From Actinomycetes bacterium (GTDB taxonomy: Bacteria; Actinomycetota; Actinomycetes; Propionibacteriales; Nocardioidaceae), in assembly GCA_023460975.1 (NCBI GenBank), contig JAEWOG010000042.1, positions 1 to 59,783 on the forward strand: DNA of 59,783 bases, given 5' to 3'. A program made the position numbers and the translations under genes. The notes beneath the pieces were generated by a model. That model saw only the letters and a list, made by a program, of their open reading frames with translations, had not been told where the DNA came from and ran no database searches. Positions 7,634 through 15,037 of this stretch are shown here, piece by piece (within the stretch, counting starts at the first letter, position 1; every line of letters begins with the position of its first letter).

Positions 7634-8677
7634 TCAACGAGGGACGAGCACCCACACGTCCAGATCGAGCAGCACGCCGTCCGCGTACTTGCCGTCGTCG
7701 CCGCGCAGGGTCATCGACTCGTCGCGCCCCTTCGTGGCCACCAGACGCAACCGCAGCGCGCCCACGCTCTCAACGACGGTCTCCGCCTTGTCCAAGACCT
7801 CCGACCACGCGTAGATCGTGTCACCGGCGAAGGCCGGCGCCACGTGCGAGCCAGCATTGATCGCGGCCACCATCTGCGCGTTGGCCAGGCCGTTGAAGCT
7901 CAGGGCACGGGCGATCGAGATGACATGGCCGCCATAGACGAGGCGGTTGCCGTCCGGGCGTGCCTGGGTGTTGAAGTGCACCTTCGCGGTGTTCTGCCAC
8001 AGGCGCGTGGCCAGCATGTGCTCGGCGTCGGTGAGGCTGACCCCGTCGACGTGGTCGATCTTCTCGCCCACCGCGTAGTCGTCGAAGCGGTGCGGCTCGC
8101 CAGCCGCGACGAAGTCGTAGTCGGCGAAGTCGAGGCCCTCGGGGATGATCAGGTCCACGGCGGCCACCGCGTCGCTCAGCTCGGGGATCACGGTCTCGGG
8201 CGCGGGCGAGGCGTGGTCGCGCTTGTGCACCATTACCCAGCGGGCCCACTCGATGACGATCTCATCGCGCTGGTTGACCGCGGTCGAACGGACGTAGACG
8301 ACCCCCGACTTGCCGTTCGAGTTCTGCTTCAGGCCGATGACCTGCGAGGAGGTGGCCACCGTGTCACCCGGCACGATCGGCCGACGGAAGCGGCACTCCG
8401 CGTACCCCAGGTTCGCGACGGCGTTGAGGGAGATGTCCGGAACGGTCTTGCCGAAGGCCACGTGGAAGCCGATGAGCTCGTCCACCGGGGCCGGGCTCAA
8501 CCCGCACGCCGCAGCGAACTCGGCCGAGGACGCCACGGCGAAGCGGCTGGGGTACAGCGCCTGGTACAGCGCGCGATCCCCCTCGGTCACCGTACGAGGC
8601 GTCGCGTGGTCGATCACCTGACCGATGCTGAAGTCCTCGAAGAAATTGCCCGGGTTCGTCTTGGTCATCGGTGTCAT
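7634..8677 (-). CDS. MaoC-family dehydratase (double hot-dog)
   Basis: A 347-residue protein with two MaoC-like hot-dog repeats, the first beginning FFEDFSIGQVIDHATPRTV and the second FDDYAVGEKIDHVDGVSLT near residue 190. Family members hydrate enoyl-CoA or mesaconyl-type thioesters. Each half carries the entry motif, but the substrate is not evident. It lies upstream of the acyl-CoA dehydrogenase gene on the same strand. Two ATGs lie close together (8677 and 8668), neither with a strong ribosome-binding site; I keep the outer one. TAGACT at 8719-8714 is the likely -10. Confidence 0.85.
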   Translation of the reverse strand: MTPMTKTNPGNFFEDFSIGQVIDHATPRTVTEGDRALYQALYPSRFAVASSAEFAAACGLSPAPVDELIGFHVAFGKTVPDISLNAVANLGYAECRFRRPIVPGDTVATSSQVIGLKQNSNGKSGVVYVRSTAVNQRDEIVIEWARWVMVHKRDHASPAPETVIPELSDAVAAVDLIIPEGLDFADYDFVAAGEPHRFDDYAVGEKIDHVDGVSLTDAEHMLATRLWQNTAKVHFNTQARPDGNRLVYGGHVISIARALSFNGLANAQMVAAINAGSHVAPAFAGDTIYAWSEVLDKAETVVESVGALRLRLVATKGRDESMTLRGDDGKYADGVLLDLDVWVLVPR

Positions 8678-8713
8678 CTCATCGCTCGTCGGTCGGAGGG
8701 TGGAACGCCCCGG

Positions 8714-8719
8714 AGTCTA
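8714..8719 (-). promoter_or_regulatory. -10 element of the MaoC gene promoter
   Basis: Minus-strand TAGACT lies 36 bases upstream of ATG 8677, giving a leader of about 30 bases. It is identical to the hexamer before the acyl-CoA dehydrogenase gene. Confidence 0.45.
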
Positions 8720-8795
8720 GTTTCGGCCCGCCACCGGCGACATGGCTCCGGCGGGAGACGACGCTCACACCAGCCACCGTGCTTCGTCCAGATGG

Positions 8796-8801
8796 GACAA
8801 T
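8796..8801 (+). promoter_or_regulatory. -10 element, leaderless start of the lipoprotein gene
   Basis: GACAAT ends six bases before ATG 8808, and no Shine-Dalgarno is present. It deviates from TANNNT at the first base, so confidence is lower than for the other sites. Confidence 0.35.
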
Positions 8802-8807
8802 CGGCAC

Positions 8808-9416
8808 ATGACGTCTTCGAGCAGAGTTCGAGCCGTGGTCGCACTTGCCATCTCCGGGGGGCTCCTGCTCGCCGGGTGCGGCACTGAGCAGGCGGCCGAG
8901 GACCCAGCGCCCCCCGCGAGCAGTTCGACGCCCTCCCCCAGCGAACCGACCGAGCCCGCCGCCGCACCGCAACCGCTCGACCTCGGCCCGGCGCCAGCCC
9001 TGCGCCCCACCGTACGCAAGCTCGCGCTGAAGGCGAGCCGCGACGGCTTCGTGCCGATGGTGGCCAGCGAGGTCCCCGAGGGGTGGGAGGCGCTCGGGGC
9101 CGGCTACCAGAGCGCCGAGCCGCGTCGCTGGCACCTGGCCTTCACCGCGCCGGGTGGCGCGGTGACCCTCGACCAGCTCGAGGCCACGCCGGAGGAGATC
9201 CTCACGGGCCAGGCGGGCGTGGTCCCGGGCGAGCCCGTCGACCTGTCGGCGTACGGCACCGGCACCTGGGACTCCGCCACCCGCGGCGGCACGACCATCC
9301 TCATGCGGGCCCTCAAGCACAACACCGTCGTCGTGCAGGCGCCCGACCTCGACTCGGCCCTCGCGCTCGCGCAGGGCCTGCTCCCCGCCGAGGATGCCTC
9401 CGGCCCGCTCGGCTGA
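8808..9416 (+). CDS. Putative secreted lipoprotein
   Basis: A 202-residue protein with a lipoprotein signal peptide: basic SSSRVR, a hydrophobic core, then lipobox LLAGC with the modified Cys near residue 21. A Pro/Ser/Thr-rich linker follows. The remaining domain (SRDGFVPMVASEVPEGWEAL onward) resembles DUF4245-type actinobacterial lipoproteins; I recognise no catalytic motif. ATG 8808 was chosen over an in-frame start 22 codons upstream because it gives a clean signal peptide. The gene is divergent from MaoC and ends at a bidirectional terminator. Confidence 0.75.
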   Translation: MTSSSRVRAVVALAISGGLLLAGCGTEQAAEDPAPPASSSTPSPSEPTEPAAAPQPLDLGPAPALRPTVRKLALKASRDGFVPMVASEVPEGWEALGAGYQSAEPRRWHLAFTAPGGAVTLDQLEATPEEILTGQAGVVPGEPVDLSAYGTGTWDSATRGGTTILMRALKHNTVVVQAPDLDSALALAQGLLPAEDASGPLG

Positions 9417-9427
9417 CCCTTGCGACA

Positions 9428-9467
9428 TGACGAAGGGGCGCAGCCACATGGCTGCGCCCCTCCGTCA
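9428..9467. terminator. Bidirectional intrinsic terminator
   Basis: AGGGGCGCAGCC (9434-9445) pairs perfectly with 9450-9461 around the loop ACAT; the flanks TGACG and CGTCA extend the stem past one mismatch. It lies between the convergent lipoprotein (ends 9416) and PLD-like (ends 9500) genes. Confidence 0.85.
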
Positions 9468-9499
9468 TGTCTGCACCAGCGCTCGCGCGCTGCGTGGGA

Positions 9500-10963
9500 T
9501 CAGTCGTTCTCCCACGTGCTGCCCGGGACCACGCCGTCAGGCTCGACGGTCACCGTCGGCACCCGCACCACACGGCCGTCCGCGGTCCGCCACGACGAGT
9601 ACGTGGTGGTGTAGGCGTCACGGCTGAACGGCTTCTTCCACATCAGGCGGAAGTTCTCGAGGTACTTCTTGACGACCTTGCGGCCGTGCATCGAGAAGAG
9701 GATCTCGTCCTGGGGCGTGCCGAGCGAGGACCAGTTGGTCGAGCCGGTCCACACCATGTTGGACTCGATGTTGCCCTTGTAGGAGCCGGACAGCACGAAG
9801 TACTTGTGGTGGGTGTAGCGCTCGATCGTGGTCGCGTCATCGTCGAAGTCGAAACCGGTGGACCGCAACGGAACGCGACCGCGAGCCGTCGTGCCGCCCA
9901 GGGCCACCTTGGTGTTGTAGCCGATGATCCCGTAGTTGACCTTGAGGTCGCAGCCGGCCGCGTACAGGCCACGGAGCCGCTGAGCGAGGTAGGTGCCGCG
10001 GTTGCCACGCATCGTGTGCATGGACAGGCGCAGCTTGGTCCGACGCTTAGCGCCCGCGGCGTCGGTGTAGACGCACTGGACGTTGTTGAGGATGTCCATG
10101 ATCTGGTCGCGCTTGCTCGTGGTGAAGCGCGGGAACACGGTCGTGAAGTAGCGCTCCTGGTCACCGTTGGGGCACTGGCGCCCCTCGGTGTCACAGAAGG
10201 TGTAGCTGGGACGGCGCTCGGAGTAGTCCTTGCGCATGTCGTTGAAGAGCGTGCGGAACTCCTTGTAGAGCACCGGCTCCTCGACTGCGGTCCACAGGTC
10301 GTTCCACTGCCAGCGCACGGCGTTGAGCGTCATGTTGTGCGAGCCGAGCATCACCACGTTGCGGCTGCGCCCGGTGCGCGAGAACAGGTAGAACTTGCTG
10401 TGCAGGTTGTTGTACTCGTTCTGGTCAGCACGACATCCCGAGACGCAGCGCTTGAGGAAGTTCGCCTTCTTGGTGTCGCTGCCGATCACACGCTGGATGT
10501 CGACCTGAGCGCCGGGCACCAGGTGGTCGTTGAGGAGCACCTGCACCTTGACCCCGCGGCGGTACGCCTGGATCAGCTCGGTCGCGAACTTGCCCCGGTC
10601 GAGCGAGTAGGCCGAGATCGTGATCCGCTCGCCGCGCGGGGTGTTGCGGATCGCGCGCAGGACCTGCCGCTCGATGACGAAGCGGTCCTTGTCGATCATC
10701 GGGTTGTTGAAGCGCGGTCCGGTCGGGACCTTCCACTTCAGGTTGGCCTTGGGACCCTTGTAGGGCCGCTTCGGCTTCTTGGCAGCGACGTCGGTGGTCG
10801 CCTCGACATCCGTGGCCTGCGCCGCTGGCTCTGTGACCTGCGGCGTCGGCTGCGTCGTCTCGGTCACGGTGTTGAGGTCGTCCGCGTGGGCGGTGCTCAC
10901 CGGAACCAGCAGGGCGCCGAGCAGCGCCGGGACGGCCAGAACCGTCAGAACTTGCTTGTGCAC
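9500..10963 (-). CDS. Secreted phospholipase D-like (PLDc) protein
   Basis: A 487-residue exported protein. A Sec signal peptide (residues 1-27, cleavage after AHA) is followed by a Thr/Pro/Ala-rich spacer to about 65. Two PLDc half-sites are visible: LHSKFYLFS (H188, K190) with GSHNMT (207-212), and HHKYFVLSG (H385, K387) with GSTNW (407-411). Both HxK pairs are intact; the Asp of classical HKD is replaced by the G-S-x-N arrangement seen in PLD-like nucleases and hydrolases. Four Cys between 173 and 264 may form disulfides. It probably cleaves phosphodiesters outside the cell; lipid versus nucleic acid cannot be settled. It is the last gene of a minus-strand block. Confidence 0.82.
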   Translation of the reverse strand: MHKQVLTVLAVPALLGALLVPVSTAHADDLNTVTETTQPTPQVTEPAAQATDVEATTDVAAKKPKRPYKGPKANLKWKVPTGPRFNNPMIDKDRFVIERQVLRAIRNTPRGERITISAYSLDRGKFATELIQAYRRGVKVQVLLNDHLVPGAQVDIQRVIGSDTKKANFLKRCVSGCRADQNEYNNLHSKFYLFSRTGRSRNVVMLGSHNMTLNAVRWQWNDLWTAVEEPVLYKEFRTLFNDMRKDYSERRPSYTFCDTEGRQCPNGDQERYFTTVFPRFTTSKRDQIMDILNNVQCVYTDAAGAKRRTKLRLSMHTMRGNRGTYLAQRLRGLYAAGCDLKVNYGIIGYNTKVALGGTTARGRVPLRSTGFDFDDDATTIERYTHHKYFVLSGSYKGNIESNMVWTGSTNWSSLGTPQDEILFSMHGRKVVKKYLENFRLMWKKPFSRDAYTTTYSSWRTADGRVVRVPTVTVEPDGVVPGSTWEND

Positions 10964-10996
10964 GTGATAACTCCCTGGCAGCCGTTCTGGCCGCGA

Positions 10997-12058
10997 TCAG
11001 TTTCCCCCGGGTCGCGGCGGCACATCACCCGTGCTCGCCCGAACGTCCGCCAGAATAACAGCGACCAACTGGGCCGCCGATTCCACGAGTTCGTCGGAGG
11101 AGACCGTCTCGGGGAGGCGCCCACCCAGCGCGACCTCGGCCTTTTGCAGTGTCGCGAGGTCGCCCACCACGTCATAGCCACCCGCCTCGATCGCCGCGAG
11201 GGCAGCCTCGTCCTGAGCGTGGAAACGACTCGCGTACTCATCCGGAATGCTGCCCCTGGACCGGCCCTGGTGCGCCAACCGGCCCTCGGCGAGGTAGCCG
11301 CGGATCCACACCCCTCGATCCCGCGCGCTGTACGCCGGCAGGTGAGCGTTGATGCGCCGCAGCAGCTCGATCTGGACGATCCCCAGGGCCGGGTTCGAGG
11401 CCTGCGCCGGGGCGTCGTACGCCTCCGCGTCGACGCCGAGCACCTCGGCGAAGTGCCGCCAGTGATCCTCGCGCGCCTGGCCGGGCCCCGGCATCGGCAG
11501 GATGTGGACCCGCTCCGGGGGCACGTGATGGCCCCACCGACGCAGCACGCCGGCCACGTCCCACGCGCGCATGCTGAACTCGGGGCCCGAGGCCGACTTG
11601 CCCTCGAGGACCTCCTGGAGTCCCCGCGTGCTGCCGTTCTTGACCGATTCCTGCCATCCCGCCAGGACGAGTCCCGCAGCGTCGCGCACGGTCAGCACGA
11701 GGTGGACCTCGCGGTCACCGAACGCGGCCACCGCTCGCGCGGCCTGGGCCTTGGAGGCGATGCAGAAGAACTCGTGGGTCAGCAGCACGTCGCGCGACTG
11801 GCCGAGGGCCTCCTCAACGAGCCGGGACCAGGCGCCGGGGGCGTCGACATGGCGTCGCTCCAGGCGCGGGCGCTCGGCCAGGTCGAGCGCGGCCCACAGG
11901 TGCTCGCGGTGCCCGAAGCCGGGCAGGTGGATCCCATCGCCGGCCAACCGGCGACGGTTCGACCAGAGGACGTCCTGCAGATAGGTGGTGCCCGTCTTGG
12001 GCAGTCCGAGGTGCAGGAAGACGCGCTGCGGGCGCCGAGGCGCACCCGCAGGGCTCAA
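10997..12058 (-). CDS. Sulfotransferase-like protein, paralogue of the one at 2756-3799
   Basis: A 353-residue protein with an N-terminal phosphate-binding loop LGLPKTGTTYLQ (19-26) as in PAPS-dependent sulfotransferases, VHLVLTVRDAAG about 110 residues later and GWQESVKNG. Overall layout matches the other sulfotransferase-like gene in this window. Its start overlaps the stop of the DUF6752 gene by four bases (ATGA), so the two are translationally coupled. The LicD/methyltransferase fusion lies just upstream. This suggests modification of an envelope glycan or glycolipid, but the acceptor is unknown. Confidence 0.72.
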   Translation of the reverse strand: MSPAGAPRRPQRVFLHLGLPKTGTTYLQDVLWSNRRRLAGDGIHLPGFGHREHLWAALDLAERPRLERRHVDAPGAWSRLVEEALGQSRDVLLTHEFFCIASKAQAARAVAAFGDREVHLVLTVRDAAGLVLAGWQESVKNGSTRGLQEVLEGKSASGPEFSMRAWDVAGVLRRWGHHVPPERVHILPMPGPGQAREDHWRHFAEVLGVDAEAYDAPAQASNPALGIVQIELLRRINAHLPAYSARDRGVWIRGYLAEGRLAHQGRSRGSIPDEYASRFHAQDEAALAAIEAGGYDVVGDLATLQKAEVALGGRLPETVSSDELVESAAQLVAVILADVRASTGDVPPRPGGN

Positions 12059-12267
12059 AAGAAGTCCTTGCGGTACGTCGTGAGGAGCTCGGCGAGCTTC
12101 TCCTCGTCACGCGCCGCGACCGGGAGCAGCAACTCAGCCACGATGTCGGTCAGGTCGGCGAGCCGGGCGCTCAGGTGCCGGTTCTCCTGGACCGCCTCCT
12201 CGAGCGCGCTCACGCGACGCTCGAGCTCGGACTCGGTCGCGTCGCTAATCCTGCGGGCGATGCCCAT
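12055..12267 (-). CDS. DUF6752-like small coiled-coil protein
   Basis: A 70-residue protein dominated by a predicted coiled coil (ELERRVSALEEAVQENRHLS, then LADLTDIVAELLLP), with a short tail TYRKDFF. It resembles the small DUF6752 proteins found beside glycan-modifying genes in Nocardioidaceae; no biochemical function is known. GAGG precedes ATG 12267 at good spacing. It overlaps the sulfotransferase-like gene by ATGA, so the two probably work together, perhaps as an oligomerisation or partner subunit (inference). Confidence 0.65.
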   Translation of the reverse strand: MGIARRISDATESELERRVSALEEAVQENRHLSARLADLTDIVAELLLPVAARDEEKLAELLTTYRKDFF

Positions 12268-12312
12268 GGCGTGTCCTCTCGTCGGTGTGGCTGGTCGGCT
12301 GGCACGACGTCA

Positions 12313-13872
12313 TCAAAACGTCACCACCATCCGCGTGATCGTCGTGGCCCGCGGGCTCGCGGACACCGGTTCGGTGGTGCTCTCCACGATCGTGCCGCCT
12401 GCTGCCTCCAGCTCCTCGCGCACGAGGTCCGCGTCGAGGGCCTTGTAGTTGCCCACGCGCTTGGAGTAGCCGTCACGCCCCTTGCCCGAGACGAACTTGA
12501 GGTGGAACTGGCCGCCCGTGCCCACGAGCATCATCCGGGCAGCGCGGTACAGATTCGCCCGGGTGGGGTCGCCGAGCCGCTCGATGACGTGGACGCACTG
12601 CACGGCCCGCGGCGCGGGGGTCCGGGCCAGCCATGCGGACAGCCCCAGCACGTGGCGCAGCTCGTGCAGGTTGCACAGCTGGAAGGTCACCAGCTCGTCG
12701 TCGGCGAGGCGCTCGGCCTCGTCGGCATACGCGAAGGGCTGATAGTCGAGGCCGATGGACCGTACGCCACGCTCGGCCATCCAGGCCACGTCATAGCCGC
12801 GACCGCACCCGATGTCGATGAACGTCGCGAGGTCCGGGTTGTCGGCGGCGATCCGCTTCGTCACGTCCGAGGTGCGTCGCACCGCGGGGTTGTCGCGGAA
12901 GTGGGCGTACCACCCCGCCCTGCCCTTGCGGGTCCCCCGGAACCAGCCGTCGAAACGCTGGATCGTGGTCAGCGGCGTACGGAACTTGAAGGCCGGATCC
13001 GGCGTGCGCCAGTTCGGTCCGTAGGTGGCGGTCAGGAACTTGTCGGCGTTCGCCGGGACGGGGAACTCCCGGCCCTCGAGCGTCGCCGTCCCCAGCGGGT
13101 AGAGCCACTTCTCCTTGTACGGGACCTCGATCTCGCCCATGAGGTAGAGGATGCCGTTGCGCATGAACCCGCCGAACACGTCGAGCCCGCGGTCGAGACC
13201 GTCCGTCTCCTCCACGTGCACCCGCAACGCGGCCGAGGAGTAGCGGGTCACCCGGAACCCCATCTCGGTGAGGCGGCGCTGCACGCGGTACGACTCGCGA
13301 ATGACGTCGACGGGGTGGTCGTACGCGCTGACGTAGCCCAGGTCGGCGTCGGAGTCGTGACCGATGAGCTTGCCGTCGCGCACGGCACCCAGGGCGGTGC
13401 CGTACGCGATGAACGCGTCCACGCCTGCCCGCTTCAGGGCGCCCAGGACCTCGTCAATCGCATCGAGCAGCGGGGCAGTCTGGGTGGCGTCGCGGTTGTC
13501 GAAGGTCTCGACCAGTTTGAGCGACTTGTCCAGGGTCAGCGGGCGGCCCGCGGCGTTGACGACCGCGATCGGTTCCTCGCCGCCGCCCAGACGGATCTGT
13601 GCGTCGTGGAGGACGCGGTCGCGGTTGGACTCGCGCAACTCCAGCCGGGTCCGCCCCACCATGAAGGGAGCCAACGTCTCGGGCCACTCGAAGAACCGTG
13701 AGCCGTCGTCGAGCTGCTCACCGTCGCGACGCACCCAGAAGGACCAGATGCGACGACCGTCGAGCAGGAGGTCGATGGGCAGGTTCTTGCGGCACCGGAG
13801 CGTGATCCCACGCTCGTCAACGGAGACGACCTCCACCTTGTCGCTGCGCAAGAGGTCTGGAAGGTCTCTCAC
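12313..13872 (-). CDS. LicD-type nucleotidyltransferase fused to a SAM methyltransferase
   Basis: A 519-residue two-domain protein. Residues 1-130 form an unassigned beta-rich region. Residues about 135-300 carry the LicD/nucleotidyltransferase signature GTALGAVRDG (158-167) then HDSDADLG (172-179), with the paired acidic residues expected for metal-dependent transfer, as in phosphocholine or phospho-sugar transferases. Residues about 345-519 are a class I methyltransferase: IGCGRGYD (354-361) and SIGLDYQPF. It is probably cytoplasmic. The start GTG 13872 has TAGTGT seven bases upstream (leaderless). Downstream are DUF6752 and the sulfotransferase-like gene. The combination suggests transfer and methylation of a phosphoryl-linked group on a surface polymer (inference). 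Confidence 0.75.
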   Translation of the reverse strand: MRDLPDLLRSDKVEVVSVDERGITLRCRKNLPIDLLLDGRRIWSFWVRRDGEQLDDGSRFFEWPETLAPFMVGRTRLELRESNRDRVLHDAQIRLGGGEEPIAVVNAAGRPLTLDKSLKLVETFDNRDATQTAPLLDAIDEVLGALKRAGVDAFIAYGTALGAVRDGKLIGHDSDADLGYVSAYDHPVDVIRESYRVQRRLTEMGFRVTRYSSAALRVHVEETDGLDRGLDVFGGFMRNGILYLMGEIEVPYKEKWLYPLGTATLEGREFPVPANADKFLTATYGPNWRTPDPAFKFRTPLTTIQRFDGWFRGTRKGRAGWYAHFRDNPAVRRTSDVTKRIAADNPDLATFIDIGCGRGYDVAWMAERGVRSIGLDYQPFAYADEAERLADDELVTFQLCNLHELRHVLGLSAWLARTPAPRAVQCVHVIERLGDPTRANLYRAARMMLVGTGGQFHLKFVSGKGRDGYSKRVGNYKALDADLVREELEAAGGTIVESTTEPVSASPRATTITRMVVTF

Positions 13873-13879
13873 GGCGACG

Positions 13880-13885
13880 ACACTA
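13880..13885 (-). promoter_or_regulatory. -10 element, leaderless start of the LicD/methyltransferase gene
   Basis: Minus-strand TAGTGT lies seven bases before GTG 13872 and directly abuts the stop codon of the upstream EEP gene at 13886. The LicD gene therefore likely has its own promoter. Confidence 0.5.
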
Positions 13886-14950
13886 TCACCGGGGCTTCGC
13901 CTTCTTGGTGGCGCTGGGCGGGGGCAGCAGCGTCGCGGTGGCCGTGATCATCCGGTGGTCGGAGGCCCTCCCCACGTCGTTGGCTGCGTAGTCGGCGAAG
14001 TCGACGCCGGTGGACCCGAAGATCCAGTCGACCTCCATCCGCGACGGCGGGATGCAGGTGCCGCCGCTGCTGCCGCCCGCGGCAGCGGTGAACGATCCGC
14101 CCCCGGTGAACAGGCAGAAGATGGCCTCCCGCTCGTTGTAGTCCCCCGTGGAGAGCACCGGATAGTTGGTGCTCTCGTGGAGTTCGGTGAGGTGGTCGAC
14201 CTCCATCTGGGCCGCCATCGCGCGCCAGTGACCGTTGTTGCCCAGGCTCGGGGTGTCGGCCGGGTTGTGGAAGTTCGCGAACCACGCCCGGCGCCCCGTC
14301 TCCCGGCTCTCCAGCAGGATCACGGGCATGTCGATGCGGGAGCCTCCCGCGTACGGGATGGGCAGCGTGTGCGCCTCGACCAGGGTCCACACCGACGTGC
14401 GCCAGGCGATGTTGAAGCGGACCGACTTCGTGCCCAGCGAGGTCCCGGGGTAGGTGTCGTACTCGCCGGCGCGCGCCGCGAACATGGCGTGCTGGCTGCT
14501 CTCGAACTCCTGGAACCCCACCACGTCGACGTCGTGCGAGCGCAACGCCCCGATCGCCATGTTCATCCGGGCGCTCCCATCAGGGAAGTTCGGCTTGTTG
14601 CCGCCCGGACCCGTGTGGGAGTCGCCGAGGACGTTGAAGCTCGCCACACGGAACGTGAAGGGGCTGCTCAGCTTGTCGAGATGCTTGTCGATGCGCTTGG
14701 TCAGTTGCGTGCGCGCCTCGAGGTGACGCTCCACGGCCCCCGAGATGTCGGCTCGATTGTCGAGGGCACGCGGGGTCTCCCTCGCCAGCGACGCCGACGC
14801 GTCCGGGTTGTCCGGGGAGGAGGGGGACGAGGCGCATGCGCTGCTCAGCGCCACCAGCAGCGTCAGGATGAGACCGCGCGCCACCACCCCGGCACCGGTT
14901 CGGTGTCCGGGGTGACGTCCACGGGCCCGACCCGAATCAGCTGCCGCCAC
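13886..14950 (-). CDS. Secreted endonuclease/exonuclease/phosphatase-family lipoprotein
   Basis: A protein of up to 354 residues. A hydrophobic segment ending in lipobox LSSAC predicts a membrane-anchored lipoprotein. The EEP (DNase I-like) fold is indicated by FRVASFNVLG, VVGFQEF (metal-binding Glu), NFHNPAD, STGDYNERE and the terminal GRASDHRMI carrying the catalytic His. Asn, Glu, Asp and His positions look intact. The N-terminus is uncertain: GTG 14950 gives a long pre-signal extension, while GTG 14887 or 14884 would place the signal peptide at the start. It is a close relative of the EEP domain in the next gene, so the pair probably arose by tandem duplication. The substrate could be nucleic acid, sphingomyelin-like lipid or phosphoinositide. 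Confidence 0.75.
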   Translation of the reverse strand: MAAADSGRARGRHPGHRTGAGVVARGLILTLLVALSSACASSPSSPDNPDASASLARETPRALDNRADISGAVERHLEARTQLTKRIDKHLDKLSSPFTFRVASFNVLGDSHTGPGGNKPNFPDGSARMNMAIGALRSHDVDVVGFQEFESSQHAMFAARAGEYDTYPGTSLGTKSVRFNIAWRTSVWTLVEAHTLPIPYAGGSRIDMPVILLESRETGRRAWFANFHNPADTPSLGNNGHWRAMAAQMEVDHLTELHESTNYPVLSTGDYNEREAIFCLFTGGGSFTAAAGGSSGGTCIPPSRMEVDWIFGSTGVDFADYAANDVGRASDHRMITATATLLPPPSATKKAKPR

Positions 14951-14985
14951 GACGAGCCCCCTTCGACTCGCCCCAAGGGTAACCG

Positions 14986-15006
14986 CCCGACCCCACAGAG
15001 GTCGGG
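14986..15006 (-). terminator. Probable terminator after the large EEP gene
   Basis: A 7-bp GC-rich stem (CCCGACC at 14986-14992 with GGTCGGG at 15000-15006, loop of 7) lies about 30 bases beyond the stop at 15038 on the minus strand. The run of U after the stem is weak. Confidence 0.45.
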
Positions 15007-15037
15007 TCGTCGAACCAGGCCAGGCTGGGCCGAGGTG

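Noticed and set aside
9467..12448. Plus-strand open frame of about 993 codons opposite the PLD-like and sulfotransferase-like genes
   Set aside because: It runs antisense through three motif-bearing genes, and its composition is typical of a GC-rich shadow frame.
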